The notes beneath the pieces were generated by a model. The model was not told where the DNA came from and ran no database searches. It was given only the letters and a program-made list of their open reading frames with translations. This document shows, in pieces, positions 10,807-22,105 of a DNA stretch of 64,000 nt (position 1 is its first letter; each line of letters begins with the position of its first letter). The translations under genes were made by a program, and so were the position numbers. Source of the stretch: Dolomedes plantarius (lineage: Eukaryota; Arthropoda; Arachnida; Araneae; Dolomedidae); the NCBI GenBank assembly GCA_907164885.2, contig OU015490.1, forward strand, positions 96,636,104-96,700,103. The letters run 5' to 3'.

Positions 10807-12096
10807 ATAAGATTTGTTGATTTCACAACGAATTCTTTCAGCTCGCTAATTGAAGTAACCAAATTATCTATATAAAAGGACTTAGCAAGTTTTGAAGCAA
10901 TCTGGTTTTGCTCTTCTGAAGCGTTTTGAAAAATGAAACTTAATAACTGCCCCAAGTAGAAATGGACTACATGTAACCCCGAAAAAAACTCTATTATGCT
11001 GATATACTTGTATCGTCTCCGGCTTCTCCCACCACCGAAACCTCAAAAAACTGGCGGTCATGGTCGTTCACCTCAATTTGAAGAATGGCGCGACGAATAT
11101 CTGCAATGACAGCAACCGGCTTCTCTATAAACCTTAATATAATGGATGGAATCTGTTCAATCAAATTGGGCCGTTTAAAAAGACAGTCGTTTAAGGAGGG
11201 CGTTCTTCCCAATTTGCACGACGCGTCGAAAACTGACCTGATAGTTGTCGACAAACTCTGAAGTTTTATTGCAGGATGGTGAAGTAGGTAATTCCCTGAA
11301 AATCTTAGATCAACATCTGGGACTTTACTTATGATGCCTTCCTCTTCCCATTCTTAAAATACCTGGTTGTAATCTTTCAATTTACCCAGAGTCTTCAACT
11401 TGCCTCTCATGCTCATCAATCTCCTTTCAGCAACTTGTCTATTGCACGAAATTTCCCTTTTGTCATTTACCCAGGGGATACTCACACAATAGAGGCCTTC
11501 ATCATTTCTCATTACTTCTTTGAGGAAATGGTCATGAATTAATTCTTCTTCTTGTTTAGACACTGTTTCAATTGGATCTAAAATCCCTATGGTCTCAAGT
11601 TTCCACAGCTCAGGTACTTTCATATCTCTCATGGACAAGTTGCTAATTAACATAGCAGTTCCACTCGTTCAAAGCGTTTGGGCAGGACCATCCAGTTTTC
11701 CGCATACAGTCCATACGAGTTTTATTTCTATAGCAGTGAGACCTTGTTGCAACTGTTTAACACGTCCTGTTAACAACTGATCATAAATGTCACTACCAAT
11801 TAAGATCTCGACTTCAGGACATCCCGATCCTACATCGGTCAGCCAGATCTTGTGTTTCTTCAGCTCCCTAACTACGGTTTCTTTAGGAACACGGGATAAG
11901 CTCCCACAAATTACTTCTTGATCTAGGAATTCAAACTCTAAACTTGTATTTCTAACATCTGAAAGTTTAAAATTTACTTTATATTTGCAGTGTAGCTTAG
12001 TTTCTATGTCGCCGCCTCCGAACAAACAATGAGCTAGGTTTTCTGTGGAAATTGCTTTTAAACCTATCTCTTTTATTGAAGAGAAAGAGTTCTCTT

Positions 12097-12098
<2 letters not shown>
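10804..12098 (-). pseudogene. BEL/Pao retrotransposon fragment: protease and reverse transcriptase
   Basis: Minus strand, reading from 12098 leftward. A retropepsin-like stretch comes first (ENLAHCLFGGGD, later VEILIGSDIYDQLL), then the linker LPELWKLE-type region (here VPELWKLETIGI). The RT follows: SVFDASCK, SLNDCL, IADIRRAILQI, FGVTCSPFLLGAVI and SFYIDN, the polymerase motif. Several frameshifts separate these blocks. RNase H and integrase are absent because the fragment stops at a (TA)n tract; its other edge is also a (TA)n tract. In a complete element this polyprotein copies RNA into DNA in cytoplasmic particles. It differs in sequence from the BEL/Pao at 21.7-24.5 kb, so two families are present. 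Confidence 0.9.

Positions 12099-12121
<23 letters not shown>
12099..12121. repeat. short (TA)n tract at edge of inverted duplication
   Basis: Short TA run at the junction of the BEL/Pao fragment and the inverted-duplication arm. The partner arm also ends in a (TA)n tract (54365-54391). Confidence 0.8.
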
Positions 12122-12127
<6 letters not shown>

Positions 12128-13528
12128 TTTACTAGCAAGTCATATAACGTTTATTACTCAGTGTTTTTAATGGTTAATTTCCATTAAAGCATTCTATAAT
12201 ACTAGTCCTGGTGACTTTATTAAATCACACCACATTTCGAAAAGGAAACAAATGCAAAGATATGAAAAATAAAAAAGTAAATAAAATTAATAAATAAACT
12301 GTAAATAAAAATAGCTTAAAGGAGAAAAGATAAACGTACCCGCAACTAAACAAAATTAACGATATTTTAACAATTCATGTGGTACTAAAATCTGCATTCA
12401 ACACATTACAAGAAAGATTTATACAGCTTATATCACTTTACATTTCATATCATTCATTTTACGTCATCAAGAAAATTTAAATTCTTGTGTGAGAATGCTA
12501 ATAAAACTTCCATCTAATTTAAAAGCAAACTAATGTTTTGTTAAGTCTCCCCGAAATTGCTTGGTAATTGACAATTTTAGACCGATAATTTAGTGACTCT
12601 TAAATAAACGTCTTTAATTTAAATAAATCCTTTTAAATTTATACCAAACACAAATAAATTTGTTTATTTTAAGCTATTAGGGTTAATTTTCAAAACCTAG
12701 TGCTTCGGAATGTATAGCACTACAACTAAATTTGACATTTTAAGCAATTTGTTAGCTTATTTACTCCCTAAAAGGTACAGAATAGAAAACAAAACAAAAA
12801 ATACATTGCGAGAGACTATTTAAATTAAGTAAGAAAATTAAGAACGGCACTTTTCTTTGTTCCAATTATGGTGTCAAAAATTAAGTTAAAAATACTTTTA
12901 CTGCTATAATGCAATCTTTTAAATGTATGCATATTCAAAATAAGGAAATTTTGAAATCCCATAAGGTTTTCGTATTTCATGAGTTTTGCTAAATCAATTT
13001 TGTTTCCCTTCCAATATTTTATTTCGCTGAATTTCTGCATACAGTACATGTAAATGTCCATGGCACTGGTTTGTTCAACATAAACAAAAACTGATCATTT
13101 AAAATAAAGAACAGTAACATCTAATTGAGGCAACTTTCTGTTCGAATAAGAGAGAATACTGCGTTAAGTTAAAGAGTTGAATGGACCGGGAAAATAGATA
13201 TTTTTTACAGCAGGTCAAACACATACAAGATACAACAGAGACTGACTGGAAAAAGAACATCCCATGTATTTATACACTTATACAGGATCATTGAAACAGC
13301 CAATAGTTACTAAAGTCGAGTTTACACGGAGTCGTGAAATGGGCTAGAGCACTACCCCGTCGGCCAGCCTCTCGTGCTCACTACCAGCTGTGAACCATCG
13401 GTAGTGGGAGTGGGGTTCGTACTCGACCTTACATAGCCAGGTCGTAGAATCTCCGGTTGGTTGGAGTGAGCACAACAGCTTCAGACCTAACCTACCGAAA
13501 AAGTGACATCCTACCGAAAAAGTGACAA

Positions 13529-14172
13529 CATGTCGGCGTACAAAATGACTAATGCTCAGGTGATGAAGTTTGTCGAGTTGTATCACGAAAAGGAAGTTTG
13601 TGGAAAATTAATTCCGAAGTGTAGAAGAACCGAGATGCAAGGGACGAGGCACTGCAAGAAATATTTAGTGAAATGAACATTGATGGTTTTGGAATCCGTG
13701 AAGTGGCACACTCACCCACACACACACACTCAAAAACAATCTTCCTACTATTATGAGGAAATAACAATAATTGCAACTCAAAGAAATCCGGATCCTCTGC
13801 TGATGAGTTACATAAACCTGGGTTTCCATGGTTTTCAATAGTGCATTCGTTTTTATAAATGAACCCGGAAATAAATGTAACCGAATCAAATCTGGATACA
13901 AAAGTTCAAAGTGTCACAACATCAAAGCGAAGAGATGAAACAAATTCTGAAATTGATGACCCTCCAGCCGGTAGCTCGTCGAATGAAAGGGGGGCAGGTG
14001 AAATATTTAAAGTTCTTACTTCTCGTCAGACCAATTCATCGAAAAAAGGCGCCTTCAAGAAAGATGTACTCCGCCTTCGCACATTACAGAAGCAATCGAA
14101 AAGTTGGATTCCATACATTCAAAATTTTCAACGCAGGCAGACTTTAGAGTCGAAGTTTAGACGAACAACTTA
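13529..14172 (+). pseudogene. Harbinger accessory protein with MADF-like domain
   Basis: Starts at ATG 13529 with MSAYKMTNAQVMKFVELYHE. After a frameshift it continues as LWKINSEVYKN-, DARDEALQEI and GFGIREV phrases (the Y here is a stop), which match the MADF (Myb/SANT-like) DNA-binding domain layout. The C-terminal part, opening at 13859, is acidic and serine-rich (TNSEIDDPPAGSS). In active Harbinger elements a protein of this type helps bring the nuclease to the nucleus and to the element ends; that role is family knowledge. Frameshifts and stops make this copy non-functional. The same two-part structure is seen in the partner copy on the minus strand (51447-50818). Confidence 0.7.
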
Positions 14173-14990
14173 AGGATGGAGACTTGGAGATCTCTAGACT
14201 TCCAAATAAAAATCCAAACCCTTATTTCCAGAGAAAGGATATCATACGAAAAAAAAATATTTTCCATAGGGGAAGTTTAGGCTTGACTCTCTAGTCCATC
14301 TGCCTACCAATTTCCGTGTCATTACAACAATGAAGCACCTCAGTCTGAGAGCTATCCCCCACAATTATGTGAATTGCAGCGAACCTCCACGGAACTATTA
14401 CAACGCCAGGAAATAAACTCAGTACCGCTGAACATAATCCTGAAAGATGACGGCTTGGATTCTTTAGTTTCATCTATTTGTTCTCCTTAATCTGAATCGA
14501 TGTAAATAATTATACTAATTCTATTTAAGTGTTAATTTGATGTTATTTAAAGTAAAAAATAAATAAATTTATCAATTTTTACTAAACAATATTTATTAAA
14601 AAAATTGTAACAAGGAATATTTCAATATCATTTTTAAAATACAACATTTTAAAAATACAATAAATTGTTGCTACTTTACCTACATTCAACATATTTTACA
14701 TTTATTTAAATTCAGATTATATACAGATTTTGTCATCTCATTTTGCCATGTCACTATTCCAATTTCATTGAAATAATCACAATAGTACTTTCTAATATAT
14801 CTTGCGTTTCGATCGGGGCATCCAGTGGATATGGCTTAAAACTAATGAGCAACCTGCTTTCTGGTTCTGCTCTCCACGAACCAGGTGTAAAAGTGGAGCT
14901 TTCCACGCCTTCAATATCAATAATTCCTTTAGAAACATAAACTGTGTCGGATCTGGATTGTAGCCAGTTGTGTAAGACTCTAGTTGCTTT

Positions 14991-15003
14991 CACTAATCTT
15001 ATG
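14991..15003. repeat. SINE target-site duplication, left
   Basis: CACTAATCTTATG, matching CACTATTCTTATG at 15351-15363 with one difference. The partner Harbinger lacks the SINE. Confidence 0.8.
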
Positions 15004-15350
15004 AAGGGCGCGGTAGCCCAGTTGGAAAGAGCAGAGGGCCAATGATCTGAACGTCCCTGGTTCGATGCTCGTCGCTGCAAATCTACCGCCGTGTTCACTA
15101 ATGGTGGCCGGGACACGTAAAATAGGGAGTGACTACAATGTCCTCCAAATTCTCAAATTTACCTCTGGAGGTGCGGGGTCAAGTGTTCCGGTCTCGTCAC
15201 TTGACTCGGTTCAAAATTACGGGATCAGTCGTTAAGTCGGACTCCGACCCTTGTGGTGCTAATTCAAAACGGGAGCCGCGCCTTCATCGCCCATAGCCAT
15301 CGGGACTTGATCTGATGTTATTGTCGGTCAAGGAGTATAAGCCACAACAA
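15004..15350 (+). mobile_element. tRNA-derived SINE
   Basis: A 347-bp insertion in the Harbinger transposase. Near the 5' end it has a polymerase III box A (TAGCCCAGTTGG, about 15012) and a box B (GGTTCGATGC, about 15060). A unique body follows, ending in a short CAA-rich tail (CCACAACAA). It is flanked by a 13-bp target duplication (14991-15003 and 15351-15363). Because the second Harbinger copy has an uninterrupted sequence at this place, the insertion boundaries are secure. A truncated relative is at 17760-18022. The parent tRNA was not determined. Confidence 0.85.
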
Positions 15351-15571
15351 CACTATTCTTATGGTAGTCGGTACAGATGTTGCTGTAGGCCTCTCAATTT
15401 TTCGAAATCGGTACACCAAAAGTCCAAATTCCTTTTCTACAGCCCTTTTGGCCCTTGACAGTCTGTAGTTGAATATTTTACAGTAAGTATTTAATTCCTT
15501 TCTCTGGTAGGTTCTCATCAAATACGACCTCAAAGGAAAAGCTTCAGTTCCAAGACACACGAAGTTATTAA

Positions 15572-15895
15572 AACCCTCCGCGTACGGCTCGATTTTCGTA
15601 AATTCCGGTTCTGAAATACGGGAGGATTTTTTTACATTTTATCCGTCTACATTAATACACGAGAACGACCGATAAATGCGCGGGCTTTTACTGAATTCCT
15701 CTACAATGAAATGGACACCGTAGAGCCATCTAGCGTCGAAATAAGGAACAATAAACATTTTTACCTTAAACTGAGAAAAAGCGGGATTCGCACTGAAAGT
15801 GAGGAAAAAAATCTTCGCCCGCGATTTTCACGTGAACCGTAGTAGCGGACCAACGTGATAACCCCTCTAAAATCGCGGGAGCCGTACGCGAATGG
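15572..15895. mobile_element. MITE flanked by TTAA
   Basis: A 324-bp insertion with inverted ends: left AACCCTCCGCGTACGGCTC, reverse complement of right CCATTCGCGTACGGCTCCC. TTAA lies on both sides (15568-15571 and 15896-15899). The partner Harbinger has a single CTAA there, so it supplies the empty site. Unusually CpG-rich ends in AT-rich DNA. A TTAA target points to piggyBac or Kolobok mobilisation; the assignment is inference. Confidence 0.8.
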
Positions 15896-16588
15896 TTAAC
15901 AATATTTAGTTCACTGTTTTCAATTTTTTGCGTCAAGAAGCTCTAATCAAAAACACAGCCATTAGAATATCTACCTTGGACTTCAACATCAATATTTTCA
16001 TCAGATACAAACAAAAGTACGATTCAAACCAAATTTTTGTAATTTTGTGTTAACAAATAACAAAACAAATTTTGTGTTTGCCTTCAATAGCTCCGATGCA
16101 TCCTGGGAAATTCCATTTTTCATTAAACGCTCTTTCTATTTCTTTCCATTCTTCTTCAGACTTCGGCACCTAGAAAAAAAAAGCAATCATTTAAATAAAA
16201 AAAATGAACAGCAAAACACAACTACATTTTCTGCTTACAAAAATAGTTTTGCACTATACTTACTTTTATGTAATTCAATAAAGCGTTGTAAATCGCATCC
16301 AAAACCTTTGGAATGAATATGCTAATAGTATTCTTGGGTATTCTGAATAAATATTGCAGATTGGCAAATGAATCACTGGTAGCTAAAAATCTTAAGCAGC
16401 CTGAAGTTTTTATTCTGCAGGAGTTGGTCTTCTCATATTGGTGTCTTTTTTTCTGAATTATTGCTTTCACTTTATAGAGTAAAAACCAAAACAGACTTGG
16501 CTCGATCCTAAAAAAATTCTGTAGCTGTTTTGATTGTCCAAGGACAACACCCTGCAAATACCATTGAGGGGGTAATTTCAAGTCAACA

Positions 16589-16690
16589 TTTTTCTTTTAA
16601 TCCTGAGAACGGAAATATAGCCCAAAAAATTACCTATACCGAGGATATGGAGCCCTGCTTTCTGGTGCCTCGTTAATATACTACTGCCAA
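16589..16690 (+). repeat. short dispersed repeat, copy A
   Basis: About 100 bp starting TTTTCTTTTAATCCTGAG and ending near GGTGCCTCGTTAATATAC. Closely matches copies at 31617-31728 (inverted) and 34778-34897. It interrupts the Harbinger transposase N terminus and is absent from the partner Harbinger. Confidence 0.8.
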
Positions 16691-17072
16691 TACCCGAGCA
16701 TATTTCGCCTCTTTACCCAGTCACAAACTCATACACAACTTTATTGTTTGGGTTTTTAAATGATTTTTTAACTGATGTATTAACAGTTCACATACAATTT
16801 TCGCAGCTTCCCGTTCTGCCAAAATTGAACAAAGGGCGAGAAACTAACAACCAACGAGGGCACTTGGTCCATGTGAACTGGAAAAGGTCGTGGATCCATG
16901 TGTTTAATAAGCCAGTTGTAACGAATGCTCAAAACAAGTAGTGCTCTCGTCCGGTTCACTACTACGTGTGGACACGGCTTACAACATTTATTTTGAAACA
17001 GATACAAATATTAAGTCTGGGTTATTACATTTATGATGTACAGAAGGCTTAAGAATTACTGGTCGGCATAAC

Positions 17073-17209
17073 CTGAACATCAACTTTCAGAGTCTCTCGA
17101 ACCTTATGGACCTCAAAAGCAAACTGATCCCACGAATGCTCGGACAACTCCTGTTGAACAGACCACCACCAGATCTGGTCGCAAGGTTCGCTTTCCACCT
17201 TGTTACTGA
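17073..17209 (+). pseudogene. Ty3/Gypsy-type polyprotein C-terminal tail
   Basis: An open stretch ends TTTRSGRKVRFPPCY and then a stop at 17207-17209. A basic RSGRxVRFP tail is what I recall at the end of Gypsy pol proteins in spiders. Only about 45 codons remain. It is followed directly by LTR-like sequence, as expected for the 3' end of a Gypsy element. Confidence 0.6.
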
Positions 17210-17660
17210 ATATATTGTGTAAAACATTTTGTAATATAAATTGTACATAATTTACCTACCTTTTATTTCATGTAATGCATATGTAACCTCGTTTATCTCT
17301 CTTGTAAATCATGTATATGCCAATTTCCCTCTCGGCATCATACGAATTTTCAGTTGTACTCCAGACTGTTGTATATTTCTCACTATGTACCTATGTTTTA
17401 ATTACCAATTAATTTTCTGTAATCGTGACTACGTCACTGGGGGCATACTCTATAGTGTTTCCGCTCCAATCTGCGAGAGGCGAACCACGTGACATCATTT
17501 CTTTCCCTCTTCACTTGGGAGATGCGCGCCGTCACGTGTCAGTCGAGGAGAAAAACCTCTCGCAGGTCGGACATGCTATGCCGAGTGGCGTTCTGAATTG
17601 TGTTGTCCTAATAAATATATTTAAAAACCTTCTGATGTAGTATCTACTTCGTGTCTAATT
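17210..17660 (+). mobile_element. probable Gypsy 3' LTR remnant
   Basis: About 450 bp just after the pol stop. The second half is GC-richer with a regulatory look (CACGTGACATCATTT, CACGTGTCAG), and a polyadenylation signal AATAAA sits near 17611. The exact LTR edges were not fixed because there is no second LTR to compare. Confidence 0.5.
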
Positions 17661-17759
17661 TACTAGAGGCACGTCGAATCACAATATCATCAATTCACCA
17701 TATAAGGACTATCATAAATTCTATGTACTCCTGATCGCAACTGTGATACCGCAACGACA

Positions 17760-18022
17760 CCAGATTGCTCGTGTGCACCGAGCCTAAATCCGTAGACCGG
17801 AAAGTCCCTCTATGAAGGTCAGTGAGGTTTTAAGAGGGTACGATTCCCCCGACATATCACCCCTGGGGTTGCTCGGTCAGAATTGAGGTGGCAACTAGCT
17901 AAGACTGCCTCCGACCTTTGTGGTGCTATATAAACCGGAGTTGCACACTTCAGCCCGAAGCCTGTACGGATCTGGTCTGGAACTTCCAACCAGGGGGCAT
18001 AAGAAGCAACAACAGCAACAAA
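17760..18022 (+). mobile_element. truncated SINE, relative of 15004-15350
   Basis: Shares the 3' part of the SINE: CTCCGACCTTTGTGGTGCTA, the following CCGGAGT-like stretch, and a CAACAACAGCAAC tail. The box A/B head is missing or unrecognisable. About 260 bp; diverged. Confidence 0.55.
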
Positions 18023-18187
18023 ATTTTCAGGAAGGCAACTACCAAAAAAAGGAATTTTGAATAAATTATAAATCACTTGCTTCAAACTAAGATACATAAT
18101 ACAGTACAGTAACTAGAAATTATTACCAACAATTGAATGACCTGAGTCTTGTAATATTTTTTAAAACAGTTTGTATATAGTATATAC

Positions 18188-18220
<33 letters not shown>

Positions 18221-19435
18221 CACTCAAGAGCCAAAACATTATGACCACCTGTCAATAACGAGTTGGCCCATATTTGGAGCGCAACACAGCTTCAACCCAC
18301 ATTGGCATGGATGCCACAAGTCCTTCGTAGATGGCCGGAGACAGATTGTACCAGATGTTTAAGGTCACGCAAATCCGAGATATTGCGAATTGGTGGTCTT
18401 TGAACTCTGAGCTGCCGTCCCATGACATCCCAAATGTTTTCTATCGGATTGAGATCCGGTGAGTTAGGCGGCCAGGACATTAACTGGAATTCAGCATCAC
18501 ATTCCTGGAACCACTCCAACACAATTTTAGCCTTGTGACACGGGGCGTTGTCCTAATGGAACATTCCATTTCCAGCTGGAAAAATAGAGGCCATGTAAGG
18601 GTGCAACTGGTCCGCAATGATGTTCAGATACCCTGTAGCATTCATGGTCTGCTCTACCACAACCACAGGTCCCAGAGACGCCCAAGAGAACGTCCCCCAA
18701 AGCATAATACCGCCACCACCGGCCTGTGTATGACCTACTGTACATTGGGGGAGCAACAGTCCGCCTAGAAGACGGCGTATCCTGACACGGCCATCGGCGT
18801 GATGAATGACAAACCGTGATTCATCTGACCAGGCAACTCTCTCCCACTGATCCATGGACCAGTCGCGATGTTCCCGGGCCCAGCGCAGGCGCAGTCGGCA
18901 ATGACGCTTGGTCAGCAAAGGCACACGAGTGGGACGTTTGCTGCGTAGCCCCATATCCAACAGTGTCCGCTGAACAGTGTGCTGCGATACTATTCTACTT
19001 GGCCCTGCATTGTATTGGGCTGGCAGCTGAGCCACTGTCTGGCTCCGGTTTTGCTTCACCATGCGAGATAGTCTCCGACTACCTTTTTCTTTGATAGCGT
19101 GTGGACGTCCAACACCATGTCGTCTACTGCTGGTTTCACCGTCATTCATCCACTTTGCATAAGTACTAACAACTGTAGGTCGCGAACAACCCACGAGTCG
19201 TGCAGTTTCGGAAATACTTGTTCCGAGCCTTTGAGCCATTACAATCTGCCTTCTATCAAAGTCGCTTAGATCCGCAGCCTTTCCCCATCACACACAGAAG
19301 TAAGTGAAAGAAAGATTCTTCAGACTCTCCAGCAGCAGTTAAATACCACTTCCACCTGATCACGTGCCTTCCACGTCGTTCAGGCGAATTCATTGCAAAA
19401 TGTAGGAGTGGTCATAATGTTTTGGCTCTTGAGTG
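18221..19435 (-). mobile_element. Tc1-like transposon, copy A (DD36E spacing)
   Basis: A 1215-bp element with terminal repeats CACTCAAGAGCCAAAACATT, set between TA-rich tracts. The transposase is on the minus strand. It has a helix-turn-helix head ([20 protein letters not shown]), then RHRDW-type and WSDESRF (first Asp), then the second block and SPDLNPIEN. Defects are an extra G right after the start ATG, a stop (TAG) just before the second catalytic Asp near 18553, and a frameshift after SDLRD. The second Asp to Glu spacing is 36 residues. Copy B at 41789-43007 is nearly identical and inverted, so both are fairly young. Confidence 0.9.
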
Positions 19436-19469
<34 letters not shown>

Positions 19470-20417
19470 GGCTAAATACACAATTCGATTTTATAAACCC
19501 ATTCAAAGAGTTTCACAAAGGTAGATGTGCTCTTTTTCGGACGTGGGCTGTAAGACCGATTTTCCAATGTGGATTGTTCCACTCCCCAAAAGCGAGCTCC
19601 CCAGTGCAGTGGATTTCAACCCGGTAAAGTGAGTTCAATGACCAACTTTTTTTTCTCTTTGTAGGTAATGTCTGGTACATACAGTATCACAGAAAATTTT
19701 AAAACTTTGTTTTTAATGGAAAAATAGTGGATTTTTTCGCAATAATTCTCTTGTAACCATTTCCCTATTCTTGGCTCAATTTTTTAGACTTCTTCAAAGA
19801 GATCGGTTTTGTTAAGTCTTGACTACCTTATCGACCTTTCTTGACTGTTTACAGTCAAGAAATGCATTAAGTAACATCAGAAAATTTAGGATAATAAAAC
19901 TTAACAAAAATAAACATAAGGTAATAAAAAAACTGTATGAAAAAAATCCTTAAAATATGTAGCTTTCTTGCTTGAGCAAAAGAAATATTTCAAGTTTTCA
20001 ATACATTGTGCATTGTTACAACTAACTTTCATATTCTAAAACAGCCATAATAATACACACTGGAATTATGAAGAGCCTGAATTTATAATTGAATAAAATC
20101 ATCACGAATTTATCACGATATATAACTAAAGCTATTTATTAATTTTAAATATACATAATAACTTCAGGCAAATTTTTAGTAATCTGATACACTTAGCATT
20201 AAATTCCAAAAGGTAGATCTATGCACAATAATTTTAGAATTTAATCTTTAGTAATTTTCGGTTAAAAGATTAAGATCATCAGTCAACTTTCTTAAAGCTT
20301 ACTTTAGTGAATAATAACACATTTTGTGTATTTTTGCCTGTCTATTTCACAACAATTGAAAATTTACAATTGAAGGCAGAGGTACTTTAAATTTTCTCTT
20401 TCTTTACTCCTTCAATC
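19436..20417. other. no recognisable feature
   Basis: A short (TA)n and (GT)n run, then AT-rich DNA. Nothing coding supported. Confidence 0.45.
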
Positions 20418-20588
<171 letters not shown>

Positions 20589-20803
20589 AATGCCTTAATT
20601 ATGGGGGGCAACCAAGGGACCTTTAAACGGGGTTTTGCTTAGAAAAATATGAATTAGCAATAAAATACTATTAATTCACGAAATATCGGGGAAAAAGGGA
20701 AACGAGTGTTTTAATAGCAAAAGTGACCAATAGAGGTCGCCACCTGACTGTCCAGTTTTAAAAAGAAATTATTCAAGCGAGGGATTTTTAAAGTTACATA
20801 AGT

Positions 20804-20823
20804 AGAAGCTTCTGGAACTTTCT
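20804..20823. promoter_or_regulatory. candidate heat-shock element
   Basis: AGAAGCTTCTGGAACTTTCT consists of four perfect alternating pentamers (nGAAn, nTTCn, nGAAn, nTTCn), the binding pattern of heat-shock factor. No gene was recognised downstream; the flanking 20830-20940 has an unusually mixed composition for the area. It may be a remnant promoter of a retroelement LTR or a captured host promoter. Confidence 0.45.
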
Positions 20824-21098
20824 AAATGCAATGTCAGCAAATAAGTTGAGCGTGAGTCGAACAAAGAACGACACAGACGCTTCGAGGATTTCACAGGATG
20901 CGAAGGCTTCACTGAAATATGTTATATTAGGGATGGAGTGGTTTTTATTTACCAAGTCGTTTAAACCGTTAAAACTAATGTAAGTAGCTCTGGGACTTTA
21001 ACAACGTACTAAATCGAAATAAAAATAAGAAACTTATCTTTGGATTATCTTCATTGTGTGCCACGACTGCCTTCAATTTTAAGCATGTGTTAAGCTTG

Positions 21099-21198
<100 letters not shown>

Positions 21199-21299
21199 TA
21201 AAATGATGTGTATATACACATGAAAATATATAATTGCGAATGTGAATTTTTATGTGTTCTTTCCTCTTTCCTTCTTTTCCGTACATATCTATATATTAA

Positions 21300-21706
21300 G
21301 ATTATTATATTTACAATCTTTGTCTAAATTCAAGAAATAAGTTGTTCAACTATTGTTGCTGCAGAGCAACCTTTCCCTCCATCCTCCATGAGTTTCCGAG
21401 CTTCTCTCCGAACTGAAGTGAAGAGAGAAACAGACTATAACAGACTAAATAGAACTCAGAATCAGACTTCCGAATGTCGCTGATAATCACGGTCATATCA
21501 CCCGAGTTGGGAAACTATGCTCATAAAGCTTTTGTAAATTATTTTGTTTTTGTGATGTGAGTAAAATAAATCTTTGTGTGATTTAGAGATGTAGAACTCT
21601 TCATCCATCCTAGGAATATTACGTTTTATAGAAAGAGACGCCCAGAATATGCGGAAGAAAGGTAAGTGGTATACCTTTCATAGCTTAAAGATCCGCTAAC
21701 AAAACA
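21300..21706 (+). mobile_element. BEL/Pao 5' LTR, 3' portion (edge uncertain)
   Basis: LTR-like sequence ending in CA at 21706, immediately before a primer-binding site. The left edge could not be set; the start of the LTR seems lost. A possible 3' LTR start (TGTCGCCGAATTCG near 24674) follows a purine-rich GGTGGAAATA, but it shares no overlap with this piece. Confidence 0.5.
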
Positions 21707-21710
21707 TTTT

Positions 21711-21728
21711 TGGCGCCCCCGGGTGGGC
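21711..21728 (+). promoter_or_regulatory. retrotransposon tRNA primer-binding site
   Basis: TGGCGCCCCCGGGTGGGC a few bases after the LTR end. TGG pairs with the CCA tail of a tRNA; the exact tRNA was not determined. Confidence 0.6.
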
Positions 21729-21778
21729 GGCAAATAAACATGACTATGAAAACCGAAATTACTAAATAGTCAAACAAA

Positions 21779-22105
21779 TTGACTTCCCTAATGAGTTTTT
21801 TAAAATCAGAGGTTGAAGGTGAAGAACGGATTGCGATTGCGAATGAAGGTTTTGGTTTCGATTCTAAGCGAAAGATGAAACATTCCCCCCCTATTTACGC
21901 GGACGGTGCCGAGGCGAGAATTCCTACGGCAATGGAACTTTTAGACGCTACACATTTCAATAAACACAGCTGCTTGTTTTGTGAAAAACAGAATCATGAG
22001 TCAGCTATTTGCCGATATGCGTTGAAAACGAGTTTAGATGACAGAAAGAAAATGTTAAGAGACCCTCCGAAAAACAAACCAAAGCCGAGCTGGAAGCAGA
22101 AGCTA
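21779..22105 (+). pseudogene. BEL/Pao Gag remnant with zinc knuckle
   Basis: The Gag-like piece contains CLFCEKQNHESAIC, a CCHC-like RNA-binding knuckle, followed by KTSLDDRKKML, as in BEL/Pao Gag. The N-terminal capsid part is shortened. Its end (about 22105) is joined directly to the head of the reverse transcriptase region, so the protease that normally lies between has been deleted. The start at 21779 is the first ATG of the open stretch and may not be the original one. Confidence 0.75.

Larger units (their letters stand above)
14754..16581 (-). pseudogene. PIF/Harbinger DDE transposase, interrupted
   Basis: Minus strand. The N-terminal exon (16581-16270) has FFRIEPSLFWFLLYKV and LRFLATSDSFANLQYLFRI, the usual Harbinger start. 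A short intron follows with a GTAAGTAT-type donor near 16270 and a TTCTAG-type acceptor near 16170. Next comes GAIEGKH, where the first catalytic Asp reads Glu, and a deletion. The downstream block AFPLRSYLMRTY, NYRLSRAKRAVEKEFG sits at 15560-15400. The C-terminal block (VLHNWLQSR, TPGSWRAEPES) is at 14990-14770, and the stop is at 14754. The two later insertions at 15004-15350 and 15572-15895 split the gene. Not functional. Confidence 0.85.
13314..16980. mobile_element. PIF/Harbinger transposon, copy 1
   Basis: Terminal repeats of about 40 bp: the left end has CACGGAGTCGTGAAA and ends AGAGCACTACC; the right end carries the inverted GTAGTGCTCT block. It holds two convergent genes, the usual Harbinger plan: a MADF-type accessory protein (plus, left) and a DDE nuclease (minus, right). 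Both are broken. Three later insertions lie inside: a SINE at 15004-15350, a MITE at 15572-15895 and a short dispersed repeat at 16589-16690. The second copy, in opposite orientation, is at 47489-51645. Confidence 0.85.
12122..17012. repeat. inverted duplication A, arm 1 (partner 47450-54364)
   Basis: Collinear with the reverse complement of 47450-54364 once later insertions are discounted. Similarity covers 1.2 kb to the left of the Harbinger element, the element itself, and about 28 bp past its right end (ACATTTATTTTGAAACAG phrase), and then stops. Because flanking DNA is shared, this is either a segmental inverted duplication or a larger repeat carrying an old Harbinger insertion. A 78-codon frame at 12825-13061 (minus) is partly kept in the partner, but I see no family motif in it. 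Confidence 0.75.

Noticed and set aside
12825..13061. 78-codon frame partly conserved in duplication arm 2
   Set aside because: No motif; conservation is explained by the duplication, and the partner frame carries a stop. Kept only as a remark.
15004..15080. Possible tRNA gene
   Set aside because: Box A and B are present, but there is no convincing cloverleaf, and the 13-bp target duplication and tail show that it is a SINE.
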